NCBI GenBank assembly: GCA_903835005.1
Contig: CAILLK010000076.1
Location: forward strand, 1-64,000
DNA from: an uncultured Bacteroidota bacterium
Lineage (GTDB): Bacteria; Bacteroidota; Bacteroidia; Chitinophagales; Chitinophagaceae
Direction: 5' to 3'
Length of the DNA: 64,000 nt
Below the pieces are notes generated by a model, which was not told the origin of the DNA, made no database searches, and was given only the letters and a program-made list of their open reading frames with translations. Position numbers and translations under genes: made by a program. Below, in pieces: positions 45,277-54,500 of the stretch. Position 1 is the first letter of the stretch. Each line of letters starts with the position of its first letter.

Positions 45277-46074
45277 CTAAAATGAAAAATTTACCCAATG
45301 AGGCTTACGCGCATATTTCTTATCTGATACACAATCGGAAATCTCCAGCATCTCAAACTTCCCTTTACCTGTTTTTCTGATCCTCATTTCTTTTTTAGGT
45401 TTTTCGTAGAAAATATCAAAGTATACATGCCCAACTTCCTTCCATTTATTGTTCTTTAATGAATATACATATAAAGCCTTGTACCTGCTCGTACAGGAAG
45501 AGACAAAAAGTCCAACTTCGCTGATTCCATCTTCATCTATGTCGCCGGCAAGGAACATATTATCCGGGTGACAGCAAAATGATTCAGTGTGCAGGCGTGG
45601 AATGGTGGTATCAGAAAAATAGTATGATTCACCTTCTTCAATGATATTCAGTTCAGGCAAAACAAAAACTGAATCTTTGATTTTATCCCGATTAAGATAG
45701 CCTAATTCTTTTACACCTTCGAAATATTTTATTAAGATTGTATCCATGTATATACGGACACCATTTGATGAATCCTCGTACTTATCAAAATAATATCTTA
45801 ATTTTTTAGTGTAACCTTTAAGCAGGTGCTCACCGTAAAATTTTGCATCTGTTGATAATACTTCATGTGGATTCTTAGGTCTTGGGAATAAATTATTTTC
45901 TAATTCAGGTATAGATTTTTTAATAGCAGGGAGCCTTGTGCTGTCATGGCTGTAAAGCATTGAATTAATACCATGTTTAATGGTAATATGGTTCTGCTTA
46001 TCCTGAGAATCATTCCTGCAACAACAAATACCTGAGAGGGCAAGCAATGTGAGGATGGTTAATCGGTATGTCAT
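45277..46074 (-). CDS. Lipoprotein-like hypothetical with a Ca-binding-type repeat
   Basis: A 265-residue protein with an N-terminal signal (MTYRLTILTLLALSGICCC) and Cys residues at a likely lipidation point, although the lipobox is not canonical. Around residue 185, AGDIDEDGISEVGLFVSSC resembles an FG-GAP/VCBS-like DxDxDG calcium loop, followed by YKALYVYSLKNNKWKEVG. The family is otherwise not recognised. It follows the mutase gene on the same strand by 36 bp, but a functional link is unclear. It is convergent with the DUF3810 gene. Confidence 0.55.
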   Translation of the reverse strand: MTYRLTILTLLALSGICCCRNDSQDKQNHITIKHGINSMLYSHDSTRLPAIKKSIPELENNLFPRPKNPHEVLSTDAKFYGEHLLKGYTKKLRYYFDKYEDSSNGVRIYMDTILIKYFEGVKELGYLNRDKIKDSVFVLPELNIIEEGESYYFSDTTIPRLHTESFCCHPDNMFLAGDIDEDGISEVGLFVSSCTSRYKALYVYSLKNNKWKEVGHVYFDIFYEKPKKEMRIRKTGKGKFEMLEISDCVSDKKYARKPHWVNFSF

Positions 46075-46110
46075 GGTTAAAGTTTAACATCCATAATATT
46101 TTACTTTAAT

Positions 46111-47664
46111 CTACCCCTTATACTCTCCCCACACACTTCTCAAAGTATCGGCTATCTCACCCAGAGTGCAAAGGTGCTCCACCGCATCTATTACAGCGGG
46201 CATCAGGTTTTCGGTAGTCATAGCTTTGGCCTTGATGGTTGCCAGGCAGGCTGAGGCTGCTTCGTTATTGCGTTCTGCCCGTAGCTTAGCCAGTTTCTCC
46301 GATTGCTGTATACGTATGGAGTCATTAATTTTAAAGCCGGGTGGCTTGCTCATTTCATTGGAGGTGAATTTATTTACCCCTACTATTACCTTGCTGCCGT
46401 CTTCAATAGCCTTGTTGTAGGCATAGGCCGATCGGGCTATTTCGTCCTGCATAAAATGATGCTCAATGGCCTTTACCGAGCCGCCCATGGCATCAATTTT
46501 ATCAATCAGTTTCCAGGCCGCTGCTTCCACTTCGTTAGTGAGCGATTCCACATAAAAGGAGCCTGCAAGCGGGTCTGCCGTATCGGTTGCTCCGCTTTCG
46601 TAGGCCAGTATCTGCTGGGTGCGCAGGGCTATTGATGCTGCTTCCTCTGTGGGCAGCGAGAGGGCTTCATCGTAGCCATTGGTATGCAACGACTGGGTGC
46701 CACCCAGCACTGCTGATAACCCCTGAAGGGCGACGCGGACAATGTTGTTTTTGGGCTGCTGGGCTGTGAGGGTGCTGCCGCCTGTCTGGGTATGAAACCT
46801 CAGCATCTGGGCGCGCGGGTCGGTAGCTCCGAGCGATTTGGTGATCTGAGCCCACATGCGCCTTGCTGCCCGGAATTTTGCCACTTCCTCAAACAGGTTG
46901 TTGTGGGCATTGAAGAAGAAGGAAAGGCGCTGCGCAAATACATTTATATCCAGGCCCTTGGTGATAGCTGCCTGAAGATAGGCTTTGCCGTTGGCCAGCG
47001 TAAAAGCAAGTTCCTGCACCGCATTTGAGCCTGCCTCCCGTATATGGTAGCCCGAAATGGAGATGGTGTTCCACTTGGGTACCTCCTTGCTGCAATACTC
47101 AAAGATATCGGTGATGAGCCGCATCGACGGGGCGGGAGGGTAGATGTAGGTGCCCCTGGCGGCGTATTCCTTGAGTATATCGTTCTGTATGGTGCCGGAT
47201 ATCTTCTTTATATCGGCTCCCTGTTTTTTAGCCAGGGCAATGTATAAAGCCAGTAATATAAATGCAGTAGAGTTGATGGTCATGGAGGTGGATATATCGC
47301 TGAGCCGGATATCTTTGAACAGCAGCTCCATATCCTGCAGCGAATCTATGGCTACGCCCACCTTGCCCACTTCTCCCTCAGCCATAGGGTGATCTGAATC
47401 GTAACCTATCTGGGTGGGCAGATCGAAGGCCACTGAAAGGCCGTTTACTCCCTGGCCCAGCAGGAAGTGGTACCGCTTATTCGACTCCTCGGCTGTGCTG
47501 AAACCGGCATACTGGCGCATGGTCCAGAGCCTGTCGCGGTACATGGCGGCGTGTACGCCCCTGGTAAACGGGAACTGCCCCGGTAGTTCGTCCATTTTCA
47601 CCGGCTGGCAATATAATTCCCTGATCTCTATCCCTGAATCTGTACTGATCTTTTTGCTGTCCAC
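46111..47664 (-). CDS. Methylmalonyl-CoA mutase catalytic subunit without B12 domain
   Basis: Interconverts methylmalonyl-CoA and succinyl-CoA. The 517 residues cover only the TIM-barrel substrate domain; the C-terminal cobalamin-binding domain of long forms is missing and must come from a separate small subunit not seen here. [14 protein letters not shown] has Tyr52 and [11 protein letters not shown] has Arg170. These equal the Tyr and Arg that select methylmalonyl-CoA, whereas isobutyryl-CoA mutases have Phe and Gln at those positions. [11 protein letters not shown] carries the cobalamin-side His207. It starts with GTG (47664). The neighbouring genes are unrelated. Confidence 0.88.
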   Translation of the reverse strand: MDSKKISTDSGIEIRELYCQPVKMDELPGQFPFTRGVHAAMYRDRLWTMRQYAGFSTAEESNKRYHFLLGQGVNGLSVAFDLPTQIGYDSDHPMAEGEVGKVGVAIDSLQDMELLFKDIRLSDISTSMTINSTAFILLALYIALAKKQGADIKKISGTIQNDILKEYAARGTYIYPPAPSMRLITDIFEYCSKEVPKWNTISISGYHIREAGSNAVQELAFTLANGKAYLQAAITKGLDINVFAQRLSFFFNAHNNLFEEVAKFRAARRMWAQITKSLGATDPRAQMLRFHTQTGGSTLTAQQPKNNIVRVALQGLSAVLGGTQSLHTNGYDEALSLPTEEAASIALRTQQILAYESGATDTADPLAGSFYVESLTNEVEAAAWKLIDKIDAMGGSVKAIEHHFMQDEIARSAYAYNKAIEDGSKVIVGVNKFTSNEMSKPPGFKINDSIRIQQSEKLAKLRAERNNEAASACLATIKAKAMTTENLMPAVIDAVEHLCTLGEIADTLRSVWGEYKG

Positions 47665-48229
47665 CTGTTCTGATTTAATAAACTTTTTATAGCACAGGGT
47701 TTTCCGGGCCGGAACTGCTCTGTGCTGATGGTAAAGGTAATGAACATAAAAAAGAAGAGAAACAAATAAGGTTTTAGATTATGCTCAGCCGAGCCCCGGC
47801 TTATGGCTGCTATGTAGCTGAAGTGGCGCCGTTTGAGTGCGGATGGTCATTTGGCTTTCTACCGGATGAATACAAAATCAATTGCCTGTTTTTTAGGTGA
47901 GGTTAAATTGGTACTTGGAATAACTGCAGTTCGCCCTTGCTGGTCGGGATTTATAATCCCGACCCAAATGGTTGCGGATTTACAACCCGCGTTTTTTTAT
48001 GTTGCAGGCGAGTCTCAGTTTTTTTAACTGCTGTAGCTGATTTCAATAGCCAAGTTTTAACGAAGTTTATAGCGAAGTTTATAGCGAAGGTATGTTCACA
48101 GGACTCGTCGCCATGGTTGCGGTGGGGATGGGTTTTGATAGTGAGCTTGTATTGCCGCTGTGTCCACTACTGCGCAAGGGGACATGCAGAAAGAAATAAC
48201 GAACATTGTCAGCATACCCTCATTAGAAT
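47665..48229. other. Non-coding region with hairpins and short direct repeats
   Basis: About 565 bp without a credible gene. GGTCGGGATTTATAATCCCGACC at 47942-47964 (given here as arms GGTCGGGATT and AATCCCGACC) is a near-perfect hairpin, followed by GCGGATTTACAACCCGC. Together they form a REP-like pair common in Bacteroidota. CGAAGTTTATAG is tandemly repeated at about 48060-48087. The region marks the border between core genes and the restriction-modification genes. Confidence 0.5.
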
Positions 48230-49114
48230 TTATGATTTCCACCAATCAAAATTATCAGATATGATTAACTCGTTCTTCTCCAGATGATGAGTTGTTTTCA
48301 TTGGTATTGCTTTATAAGGCAAATTATACTTTTCAGCTAAACCTCTGATTTCTTTGGTATCATCATAGGTAAGCATATACTTGCCTTTTACTAAGGAGGT
48401 TAGCTCGAATAGTCGTTCATGATCAATATCGAAATGAGTATACAACCTTTTCCCAGCTACAGTATAGGGTGGGTCGATAAAGAAATACACTTCTTTATCG
48501 GTGAGGTTTTGTTCCATAACCTCAAAAGCATTGCCTTTAATAAAATTAATTTTATGTTTTACATATTCTATAGCGAGTATTCTGTCGTGCAAAGTTTTAG
48601 GATACCAACGCGAACCGATACCTTTTCCGTTTTCACCGTTTTTCAAAAGTCCAGAACCTTTAGCAAGTATGCCACCATGAAAAATCCTGTTTTTCAAAAT
48701 TGTACAAAATGCCATATCATGTACTAATTTATTTGGTTTGTCCAACTCTGATTTCGCATTATCCAAAGTAAGATCAAAAGAGTATATCTTTTCTGCCAGC
48801 CATTTATTTTTTCCATTCAAAATGACTTCCCAAACTGCCGCAACCTCTTCGTCTTTTTCGACCATAGTTATATTGTCGGCTAGATTGTCGAAGGCTGCTG
48901 TAAGGCTGACTATGCCACCACCGGCAAATGGTTCAATCAAATGATGTACACTAACACCACTTTGCTGCAACCATTGCCTTACAGTAGGTATCAGCCAGGT
49001 TTTACCACCAGGATACCGAAATGGGCTTCGTTGCGGCACTGATGAAACATTTACAACGTTTTTCTTATCGGATTCAATTAAATCGGTATCAAACATTGAT
49101 AATTGGAGCTTCAT
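48230..49114 (-). CDS. D12-class DNA adenine methyltransferase
   Basis: A 294-residue m6A methyltransferase of the Dam/DpnM (MethyltransfD12) type. It shows PFRYPGGKTWLIP (31-43), the SAM-binding EPFAGGGIVSL (61-71) and the catalytic FFIDPPY with DPPY at 214-217. Length is normal. Its ATG overlaps the TGA of the upstream NotI-like endonuclease gene (ATGA), so the two form a coupled restriction-modification pair. The target is expected to contain an adenine; sequence unknown. Confidence 0.9.
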   Translation of the reverse strand: MKLQLSMFDTDLIESDKKNVVNVSSVPQRSPFRYPGGKTWLIPTVRQWLQQSGVSVHHLIEPFAGGGIVSLTAAFDNLADNITMVEKDEEVAAVWEVILNGKNKWLAEKIYSFDLTLDNAKSELDKPNKLVHDMAFCTILKNRIFHGGILAKGSGLLKNGENGKGIGSRWYPKTLHDRILAIEYVKHKINFIKGNAFEVMEQNLTDKEVYFFIDPPYTVAGKRLYTHFDIDHERLFELTSLVKGKYMLTYDDTKEIRGLAEKYNLPYKAIPMKTTHHLEKNELIISDNFDWWKS

Positions 49115-49989
49115 TCTGCTACAGTGTTTTCATCGTTAATAATATCATTATTTCCAGTCCTTTTTGCATCCAGTTTCTTCTGCAATAATTCTGTAAACTC
49201 AATAATAGAACCGGCTTCAAATTTTGCAATCTGCTCCAACGCAGAAGCAAAATTTGTATAAACAACCCGTTGCAATTTCAATGATAAACTGAGATTATCC
49301 GGAACAAGGTCATACAAAAAGAATGCAAAGTCTGATTGGCTTTTTTCTACTTCAGGTAAAGCGGGAAGTGTATTGTAGAAAGTAGTTTGCAGGGCCACTG
49401 CTTGTTTTTTATTCCATTGCCGCAGTATGGAACCCTTTGCTATGATTTGGGGAATCAGCCTTTTTCTTGAGGAAGAAAGATAATCGGGCTTAGGGTATTT
49501 AAAAGCATTTGTCCAGGAAAAAGAAGAAGTCGGGTCTTCGAGATAGGCTGTGAACGGGCCGGTGAGATTACCGGAAATATAAACAGATTGCACTTCAAGC
49601 GAACCAAAATCAACTACTCTTCCTTTATCGTCATAAGATACAAGGACATAATCAATATTCCCGGCAGATTTTCCGTGTTTATCATTTAATCTTACTTCAC
49701 CTACATGAGTCCACGTAACTTTTTTATCAAAAATGAAATTGGCCGCATCGCTGATAATTGTCCAGTCTTCCCTGAACCGGATCGGGCAAATAATTACAGG
49801 TTTGTCTTTATGGTACAAACTGCATACGCCCAACGGAAATTCAATGCTGTTTTTTGTACAGTTAGACACAATATTATTGAACGGGCAAAGTTTATTTTCC
49901 CTGTAGCGCAAAGCCCTTTCACCTTCATTATTTATAGGAAAACCAAAAACTTCCGCCAATGGTTGATTCGTAATTTTATCGGCCTGCAT
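49111..49989 (-). CDS. NotI-family type II restriction endonuclease
   Basis: A 292-residue protein resembling the NotI endonuclease family (PF12183). Four cysteines at about 35, 44, 56 and 68 (LCPFNN, NCTK, GVCSLY, IICPIRF) match the N-terminal Cys4 iron site of NotI. The nuclease core reads AGNIDYVLV with Asp113 and FGSLEVQSVYISG with Glu132-x-Gln134, the modified PD-(D/E)xK site of that family. It overlaps the adenine methylase gene by 4 bp. It has a TAAATTTG box 4 nt before its ATG. Confidence 0.8.
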   Translation of the reverse strand: MQADKITNQPLAEVFGFPINNEGERALRYRENKLCPFNNIVSNCTKNSIEFPLGVCSLYHKDKPVIICPIRFREDWTIISDAANFIFDKKVTWTHVGEVRLNDKHGKSAGNIDYVLVSYDDKGRVVDFGSLEVQSVYISGNLTGPFTAYLEDPTSSFSWTNAFKYPKPDYLSSSRKRLIPQIIAKGSILRQWNKKQAVALQTTFYNTLPALPEVEKSQSDFAFFLYDLVPDNLSLSLKLQRVVYTNFASALEQIAKFEAGSIIEFTELLQKKLDAKRTGNNDIINDENTVAE

Positions 49990-49993
49990 GTAG

Positions 49994-50001
49994 CAAATTT
50001 A
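49994..50001 (-). promoter_or_regulatory. -7 promoter element ending 4 nt before the endonuclease ATG
   Basis: The minus strand reads TAAATTTG followed by CTAC and the ATG at 49989. A leaderless restriction-gene transcript would be translated without a ribosome-binding site. The -33 is weak. Confidence 0.45.
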
Positions 50002-50091
50002 GCAAATATTATTGCCAGTTATTTACCAAATTTTGCATTACACCTTATTCCGGTTGAATAATAAGACTAATTGGGTATATAGCAGCGGACA

Positions 50092-50154
50092 CTACAGCAT
50101 AAATGGACGTTGCGGGAGGCTACGACCAGTAATTTTTATTTATTTTGTTTATAA
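50092..50154. repeat. Imperfect direct repeat, left copy
   Basis: AACATAAACGGGCAGCGGGGAC-like sequence ending in GACCAGTAATTTTTATTTA resembles 50700-50766, which reads CATAAACGGGCAGCGGGGAC and GATCAGTAATATATTTTTA. The two copies lie about 610 bp apart and flank the antitoxin-like gene. Identity is moderate. Confidence 0.45.
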
Positions 50155-50229
50155 CCTGGCAATAGCCGGGAGCTTGCTGTTACAAAAATCTATAACTGTA
50201 TTAGTATGGAGTAAATACACAGGCAGCGA

Positions 50230-50472
50230 TTAAAATTGTTTCTTTAATCTTTCTTCCCACTCATTACGGCTTTGTTTTACCTGCGCACGCATGTCTTCGG
50301 CTGTCTCATCAGAAAGTATGCCCCAGAAATCAGCCATCGTTTTTTTATTTACTGGCTTTTGTTCCAGTTCTTCAAGAGCGAGGTAGGTAATTTCAATAGG
50401 CTTGCCGATGTACTCTTTATTTATCTGCATATGTACATCAGTATTTGTCGGTGTAATAATTGTTCGTACCAT
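50230..50472 (-). CDS. Orphan antitoxin-like protein
   Basis: An 80-residue protein starting MVRTIITPTNTDVHMQINKE. The N-terminal beta-rich part and the C-terminal pattern MADFWGILSDETAEDM followed by VKQSRNEWEERLKKQF resemble VapB-type antitoxins that pair with PIN-domain toxins in Bacteroidota. No toxin gene follows: the 240 bp to the endonuclease gene hold no PIN domain. It may be a solitary or decayed antitoxin. A longer start at 50499 is less likely. Confidence 0.55.
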   Translation of the reverse strand: MVRTIITPTNTDVHMQINKEYIGKPIEITYLALEELEQKPVNKKTMADFWGILSDETAEDMRAQVKQSRNEWEERLKKQF

Positions 50473-50499
50473 GAAATTTGTTTTTAATTCCGATCTCAA

Positions 50500-50857
50500 C
50501 CTTTATGCAATAAAGAGGATTAATGCAGCAAATCATCGTTACAAAGTTATAGAAATCTCATAATTCTTCCAAATCATCCCGGTTCCTAAGGAGGAACTGG
50601 TAGGAAACTAAAGATACCGATAAAGTAAACTACTAAGGTGCCAGTTGGCGTTTCATTGGGCTTTGCTACATAACGCAGTAGGGGTGATTCGGAAGTGAGC
50701 CGCTGCAACATAAACGGGCAGCGGGGACGATGCGATCAGTAATATATTTTTATTTTATCATATAAACATAGATTAGTGGGGATTAAACCAAACATTCATT
50801 ATTATCTTTTACATACAACTCTCAACTAGGAGGACACAGTGATTACGAAAGATTAAC
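50500..50857. other. Non-coding stretch with the right copy of the direct repeat
   Basis: About 350 bp without a gene. It holds the right copy (50700-50766) of the repeat described at 50092-50154. It is otherwise featureless. Confidence 0.35.
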
Positions 50858-51493
50858 TCACTCCGTTTGGTCGTAAATCTCCTTTTTCTGTGTTATTAAA
50901 TATACAAATATTAGTGTTGATGAAAATATTGTAAAAGTTGAAATAATACTCGTATATATGCTACTAGGTTCTCCATCTTGTGTTTTATATAGATGCGAAT
51001 AAATAGCCAATATAGAAAAAGCAAATCCATAAAAAATCTCCCATATCACCATCAAACGATAAAATTTTTTCTCTTTAGTTTCATTTTTTAAATGCTTATA
51101 TTCGAAATGATCCCATAAGTAATACAGTATTATAAAAATAAAATAGTATAATAATATTAATTCAAAATTTGGATATTTATCGTTGTTGTGCAAATTTATT
51201 TTATTAAATGTCATAATTAAAACAAATAAAATTATAAAATCGTAAGTAAAATATTTCTTTCTATAAATAGTTGTATATATAGTATATATATAATCGCAGC
51301 TATAAAATATTAAAGATGATATAACCAAAGCTATTTTATAAATGTGTAAAACCGACAAATAGGCAAGCCATTTTGAAGGAGATAAAATGACGTTCATAGA
51401 ATCCTTAACTAAATCAAACATAATTGTACCCAATACAGCAGGATAGATTAAACCTACCATCAGATTTTTCAATATACCTTTATCTTGTGCCAT
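50858..51493 (-). CDS. Multi-spanning membrane protein, unknown
   Basis: A 211-residue protein with about six hydrophobic segments, for example FIILFVLIMTFN, LILLYYFIFIILYYLW and FTIFSSTLIFVYLIT. Charged loops are Lys-rich. No family is recognised. The gene is markedly AT-rich compared with core genes in the window, like its two upstream neighbours. It is separated from them by about 105 bp and reads the same way, so it may belong to the same accessory unit. Confidence 0.55.
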   Translation of the reverse strand: MAQDKGILKNLMVGLIYPAVLGTIMFDLVKDSMNVILSPSKWLAYLSVLHIYKIALVISSLIFYSCDYIYTIYTTIYRKKYFTYDFIILFVLIMTFNKINLHNNDKYPNFELILLYYFIFIILYYLWDHFEYKHLKNETKEKKFYRLMVIWEIFYGFAFSILAIYSHLYKTQDGEPSSIYTSIISTFTIFSSTLIFVYLITQKKEIYDQTE

Positions 51494-51599
51494 AATTTAT
51501 TATCTAAATTCAATCAATAAACTCTACTATTATATTGCTTTCGAAATTAATATATTTTGCATATGTGCTAATTATAAGAATAAGATCAACCGAGGGTAT

Positions 51600-52901
51600 C
51601 TAAATTTTTCCATGTTGGTCTTCAGTAATTGTCATTAGCGTTTGCGTTATTATATAAATGGCTAAAAAGCCGAAAATAAAAATTGTCGAAGAAACAAGTA
51701 GTTCATACTTTCTAATTCCTAATTGATATTCTAAATATAAAAGGAAAAACATTGAGCTTATGGAAAAAAAGAAAAAATACAAATCAATTGCGCCTATAAT
51801 GCTTCTAAATCTTGCTGATAAATTTCGCTTCGTAAAGCTGAACTCAGCCAAATCATTTGGAAATTTCTTAAAATAATCATGTTTAGCTAATTTCATGAAA
51901 TCTGAATTAAAAGTGTTTTTTAAATCCACAATATCTTCTTTTTGAAGTTTCAAAAGATAGATGGAATAAAACATGTAAATTATAAACACCGAGGTGACTA
52001 CAAATACACTTATTGGGGAATCGGAAATTTTATATGTACCTAAAATAGAAGCAGAAATAATTATAGGTAGCCCAATTATTTGGTTTGTCAATTTACTTAA
52101 AGATTCACGCAATAATAAAAAATATTTGTTCTTATATTCAATAAAATCATTTTTAAGATTTTCCAAAGACAGATCATGTAAATATATTTCGAAATTTTGT
52201 GACGCTGTATAAATTATATCATTAAATTTTCTTAATAACAGATTGATTCTTTCAGACTTATTCACTTTTGATAACTCATTTATTAGTTCAATTTTTATGA
52301 ACTTGGGGAAATGTTTATTGTTTTCCTTAAATGCTTCTTTAAACTCTTTTAACGCATACCCAAGTCTTACATCTTCCATCAAATTAATCCCTCCATTGGG
52401 CAAGACAATTTCAATTTTACCATCCTTTTTTAGTGAAGTAAATACAATATGTTTTGTGTCCAAATTAAAATAATCAACGAAATAAAATGCCGAATTCTCT
52501 TGATGCTCCTGCGTTTTTAAGAAATCAAGTAAGCTGTAATAATAATAGTTGTTACTGATAAGATGCACAGCCACTTCCTCCTGATTGAGATTATATGCTT
52601 TATCAATATCAGGAAAATAAATTACACCTTCATTGAATAAAGCTAAAGGTTTCGACCAAACATTTTTAGTTACTCTGGAAATAAAATCTTCATTATTTAA
52701 AAAAATTGTAAAGTTTAAAGAATTAATGTCAATTTCCACAATGTCTACACCCACATTATCTATATTTATGCCAAATGCTCGTATCAATGAAATTACTTGT
52801 GCATTTACAATTAAAGGGAAAGTTATACTATTCCTGATAGTATCAATATTTACTTCAGTCAACCTTTTGAAATATTCTATTATAGTTATTATCTCCCTCA
52901 T
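51600..52901 (-). CDS. Membrane protein coupled to the NdpA-like gene, unknown
   Basis: A 433-residue protein. The first ~280 residues are soluble, with mixed strands and helices and a helical segment before the membrane (SLENLKNDFIEYKNKYFLLL). Four hydrophobic helices then come in two pairs (around ASILGTYKISDSPISVFVVT and IIYMFYSIYLL, then IDLYFFFFSISSMFFLLYL and TIFIFGFLAIYII). No known domain is recognised. Its ATG overlaps the stop of the NdpA-like gene (ATGA), pointing to linked function. The layout, with a large cytosolic part followed by membrane helices, resembles effector proteins of abortive defence systems, but this is only an analogy. Confidence 0.6.
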   Translation of the reverse strand: MREIITIIEYFKRLTEVNIDTIRNSITFPLIVNAQVISLIRAFGINIDNVGVDIVEIDINSLNFTIFLNNEDFISRVTKNVWSKPLALFNEGVIYFPDIDKAYNLNQEEVAVHLISNNYYYYSLLDFLKTQEHQENSAFYFVDYFNLDTKHIVFTSLKKDGKIEIVLPNGGINLMEDVRLGYALKEFKEAFKENNKHFPKFIKIELINELSKVNKSERINLLLRKFNDIIYTASQNFEIYLHDLSLENLKNDFIEYKNKYFLLLRESLSKLTNQIIGLPIIISASILGTYKISDSPISVFVVTSVFIIYMFYSIYLLKLQKEDIVDLKNTFNSDFMKLAKHDYFKKFPNDLAEFSFTKRNLSARFRSIIGAIDLYFFFFSISSMFFLLYLEYQLGIRKYELLVSSTIFIFGFLAIYIITQTLMTITEDQHGKI

Positions 52902-53917
52902 TGCATAGTAATTTGTTGACGTATAGAATCTGCCAGACTCTTAGATCGAATTGTCACCAGCTCATTATCGGTAGCTGAGATATTTACCTTCCGTTCATAA
53001 TCTCCTCTTGCAAAACTTAAACGAATTCCGTCTCTGTTAGCTGAAATTCGTTTGAATTTGTTTAATGCTCTACCATCATATCTAAATTCATGATCTAATT
53101 CATAAGAATGTGCCTCAGCAAATTCAATTAGCTTATTTTCGTTTTCTCCTCCATAAATCTGTCTTCCAAGGTTTCGGAGATTGACAATTTTGTTTTCCGA
53201 AGATTTTATAATGTTGTAAACAACCTCCCTGAAGTCATTTACGTCATATTGTTGATTTGTTACTGGATTAATAGGGCGTTCTATTGAAGAAACAATTAGA
53301 AAAAGTTTGTTTGTGAAATCTGCATTAGATTCAGGTCTAGTCAAACCGATCCACTCCATAAAATATTCGGAAATATCAGCTTGATTACTTTTTGTAAGTG
53401 CAATGTGATTATTATCCCCGTCGGTGAGTTTCTGGATATTTATCCTTGCCCCCATTGCAAGTTTATTTGTGTCGAGATACCTTACTTCATTTATTTTGAA
53501 TGTATGATTCAGGTTGTCCTTATTGAATAATACACCTTCTGTATCCCTCACTAGAAAAACACCTATAAAAGGAACATTATTGATAATATACTCACAAAAC
53601 ACAAAAAAACCTCCTTTTGCGAAGTAAATTCCGGAGAGTTTTTCTGAAAGTCTGACAATGTTAACACTACTAAATTCTAGAAAACTTTCGTCAGTCATGA
53701 CGTTTTGATGAGCAGAAAATAAATTATAAAATTCATTATCCTCGGTAGAAAAATTCCCGTAACTATTATCATCTTTTGAAAAGGCGATATTTAACTTAGA
53801 AGCCAAACGTAGAGTATTGTCATTTATTGCCAATAAGTTTTGAGATAAAAAGTAGTTTGCACCATTACTATTTGGAGCTTTTATTATTTCATGTATTATA
53901 ATGCGCGATAATTGCAT
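52898..53917 (-). CDS. NdpA/YejK-family nucleoid-associated protein
   Basis: A 339-residue member of the 37-kDa nucleoid-associated family (PF04245). Family landmarks are a helical N-terminus, FAKGGFFVFCEYIINNVPFI, GVFLVRDTEGVLF, YLDTNKLAMGARINIQK, SEYFMEWIGLTRPES and the C-terminal HEFRYDGRALNKFKRIS with GIRLSFARGD. E. coli YejK is 335 residues, so it is complete. Proteins of this family bind the nucleoid; their role is unclear. Here it is coupled by a 4 bp overlap to an unknown membrane protein, beside a restriction-modification pair. Base composition is AT-rich. Confidence 0.82.
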   Translation of the reverse strand: MQLSRIIIHEIIKAPNSNGANYFLSQNLLAINDNTLRLASKLNIAFSKDDNSYGNFSTEDNEFYNLFSAHQNVMTDESFLEFSSVNIVRLSEKLSGIYFAKGGFFVFCEYIINNVPFIGVFLVRDTEGVLFNKDNLNHTFKINEVRYLDTNKLAMGARINIQKLTDGDNNHIALTKSNQADISEYFMEWIGLTRPESNADFTNKLFLIVSSIERPINPVTNQQYDVNDFREVVYNIIKSSENKIVNLRNLGRQIYGGENENKLIEFAEAHSYELDHEFRYDGRALNKFKRISANRDGIRLSFARGDYERKVNISATDNELVTIRSKSLADSIRQQITMQ

Positions 53918-54169
53918 AGTCTGAAGTTTTTAAATAAATATTTACTCATTATTCTAAACCTATTAAAGTGAATTCATAGTTTAACAACAATTTTCGCTTG
54001 TGATATTGTGTAATAACTACTAATAGAAATTATATAGAAGGCTTTAATAATCGTTAATAATAAGCTCCTCATTCTAATGTATTTTTAAAATTCTTTTTAT
54101 GTAAATAATTTCCAGCACAATACTACACAATCATTTCCACCCACACAACGGGATTTTCTGCAAAACCAA
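53918..54169. other. AT-rich intergenic stretch
   Basis: Presumed promoter region of the NdpA-like operon. No confident TAnnTTTG box was found. No gene was recognised here. Confidence 0.3.
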
Positions 54170-54230
54170 GGGGGTATTTTCCCCGGTAGTAATGGGGGTG
54201 TTTTCCCCATCGGGTAGGGGTGTTTTCCCC
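54170..54230. repeat. Three tandem GGGG-TTTT-CCCC hairpin units
   Basis: GGGGGTATTTTCCCC, GGGGGTGTTTTCCCC and GGGGTGTTTTCCCC follow each other at about 22-23 bp intervals. Each can fold with a small loop. A 70-codon frame on the minus strand crosses them and encodes GENTP repeats, but may be spurious. They could be binding sites or terminators; none is proven. Confidence 0.55.
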
Positions 54231-54418
54231 GTATATTGTTTCTTGATGGGTGCGATCCAACCTTCTCTTTTGTTCCAAATGTTAGCGTAGCGCATCAGGA
54301 ACTGCAAATAAATCTCCCTCTGACGGCACTTGAAAAACCTCACCCCAAGGTATTAAACGTGATAATATACAAACTCTTTGCAACAGAAAATTATCCTAAA
54401 CCTGCTAGCCGGTTACAC

Positions 54419-54500
54419 TCTCCCGGTTCGCAGACTCCCCTCCTGTTTTTAGGAGGGGACAGGTTATACGAGGCGAATGCCGGGTGTAACCAGGGATGGT
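54419..54500 (-). repeat. Inverted relative of the 189 bp repeat family
   Basis: The complement reads TGGTTACACCCGGCATTCGCC, then CTCGTATAACCTGTCCCCTCC, then CAGGAGGGGAGTCTGCGAACC and GGGAGA. This follows the order of the units at 2401-2985 (TGGTTGCTCCCGGCATTCGCC, CCTGTCCCCTCC, CAGGAGGGGAGTTGAGAGCC). The A-rich middle is shortened. It shows the family is dispersed on both strands. Confidence 0.7.

Noticed and set aside
54131-54343. 70-codon minus-strand frame with GENTP repeats
   Set aside because: Its second half is the translation of three hairpin DNA repeats. The first half (CRQREIYLQFLMRYANIW) looks protein-like, but I recognise no family, so it is not listed as a gene.
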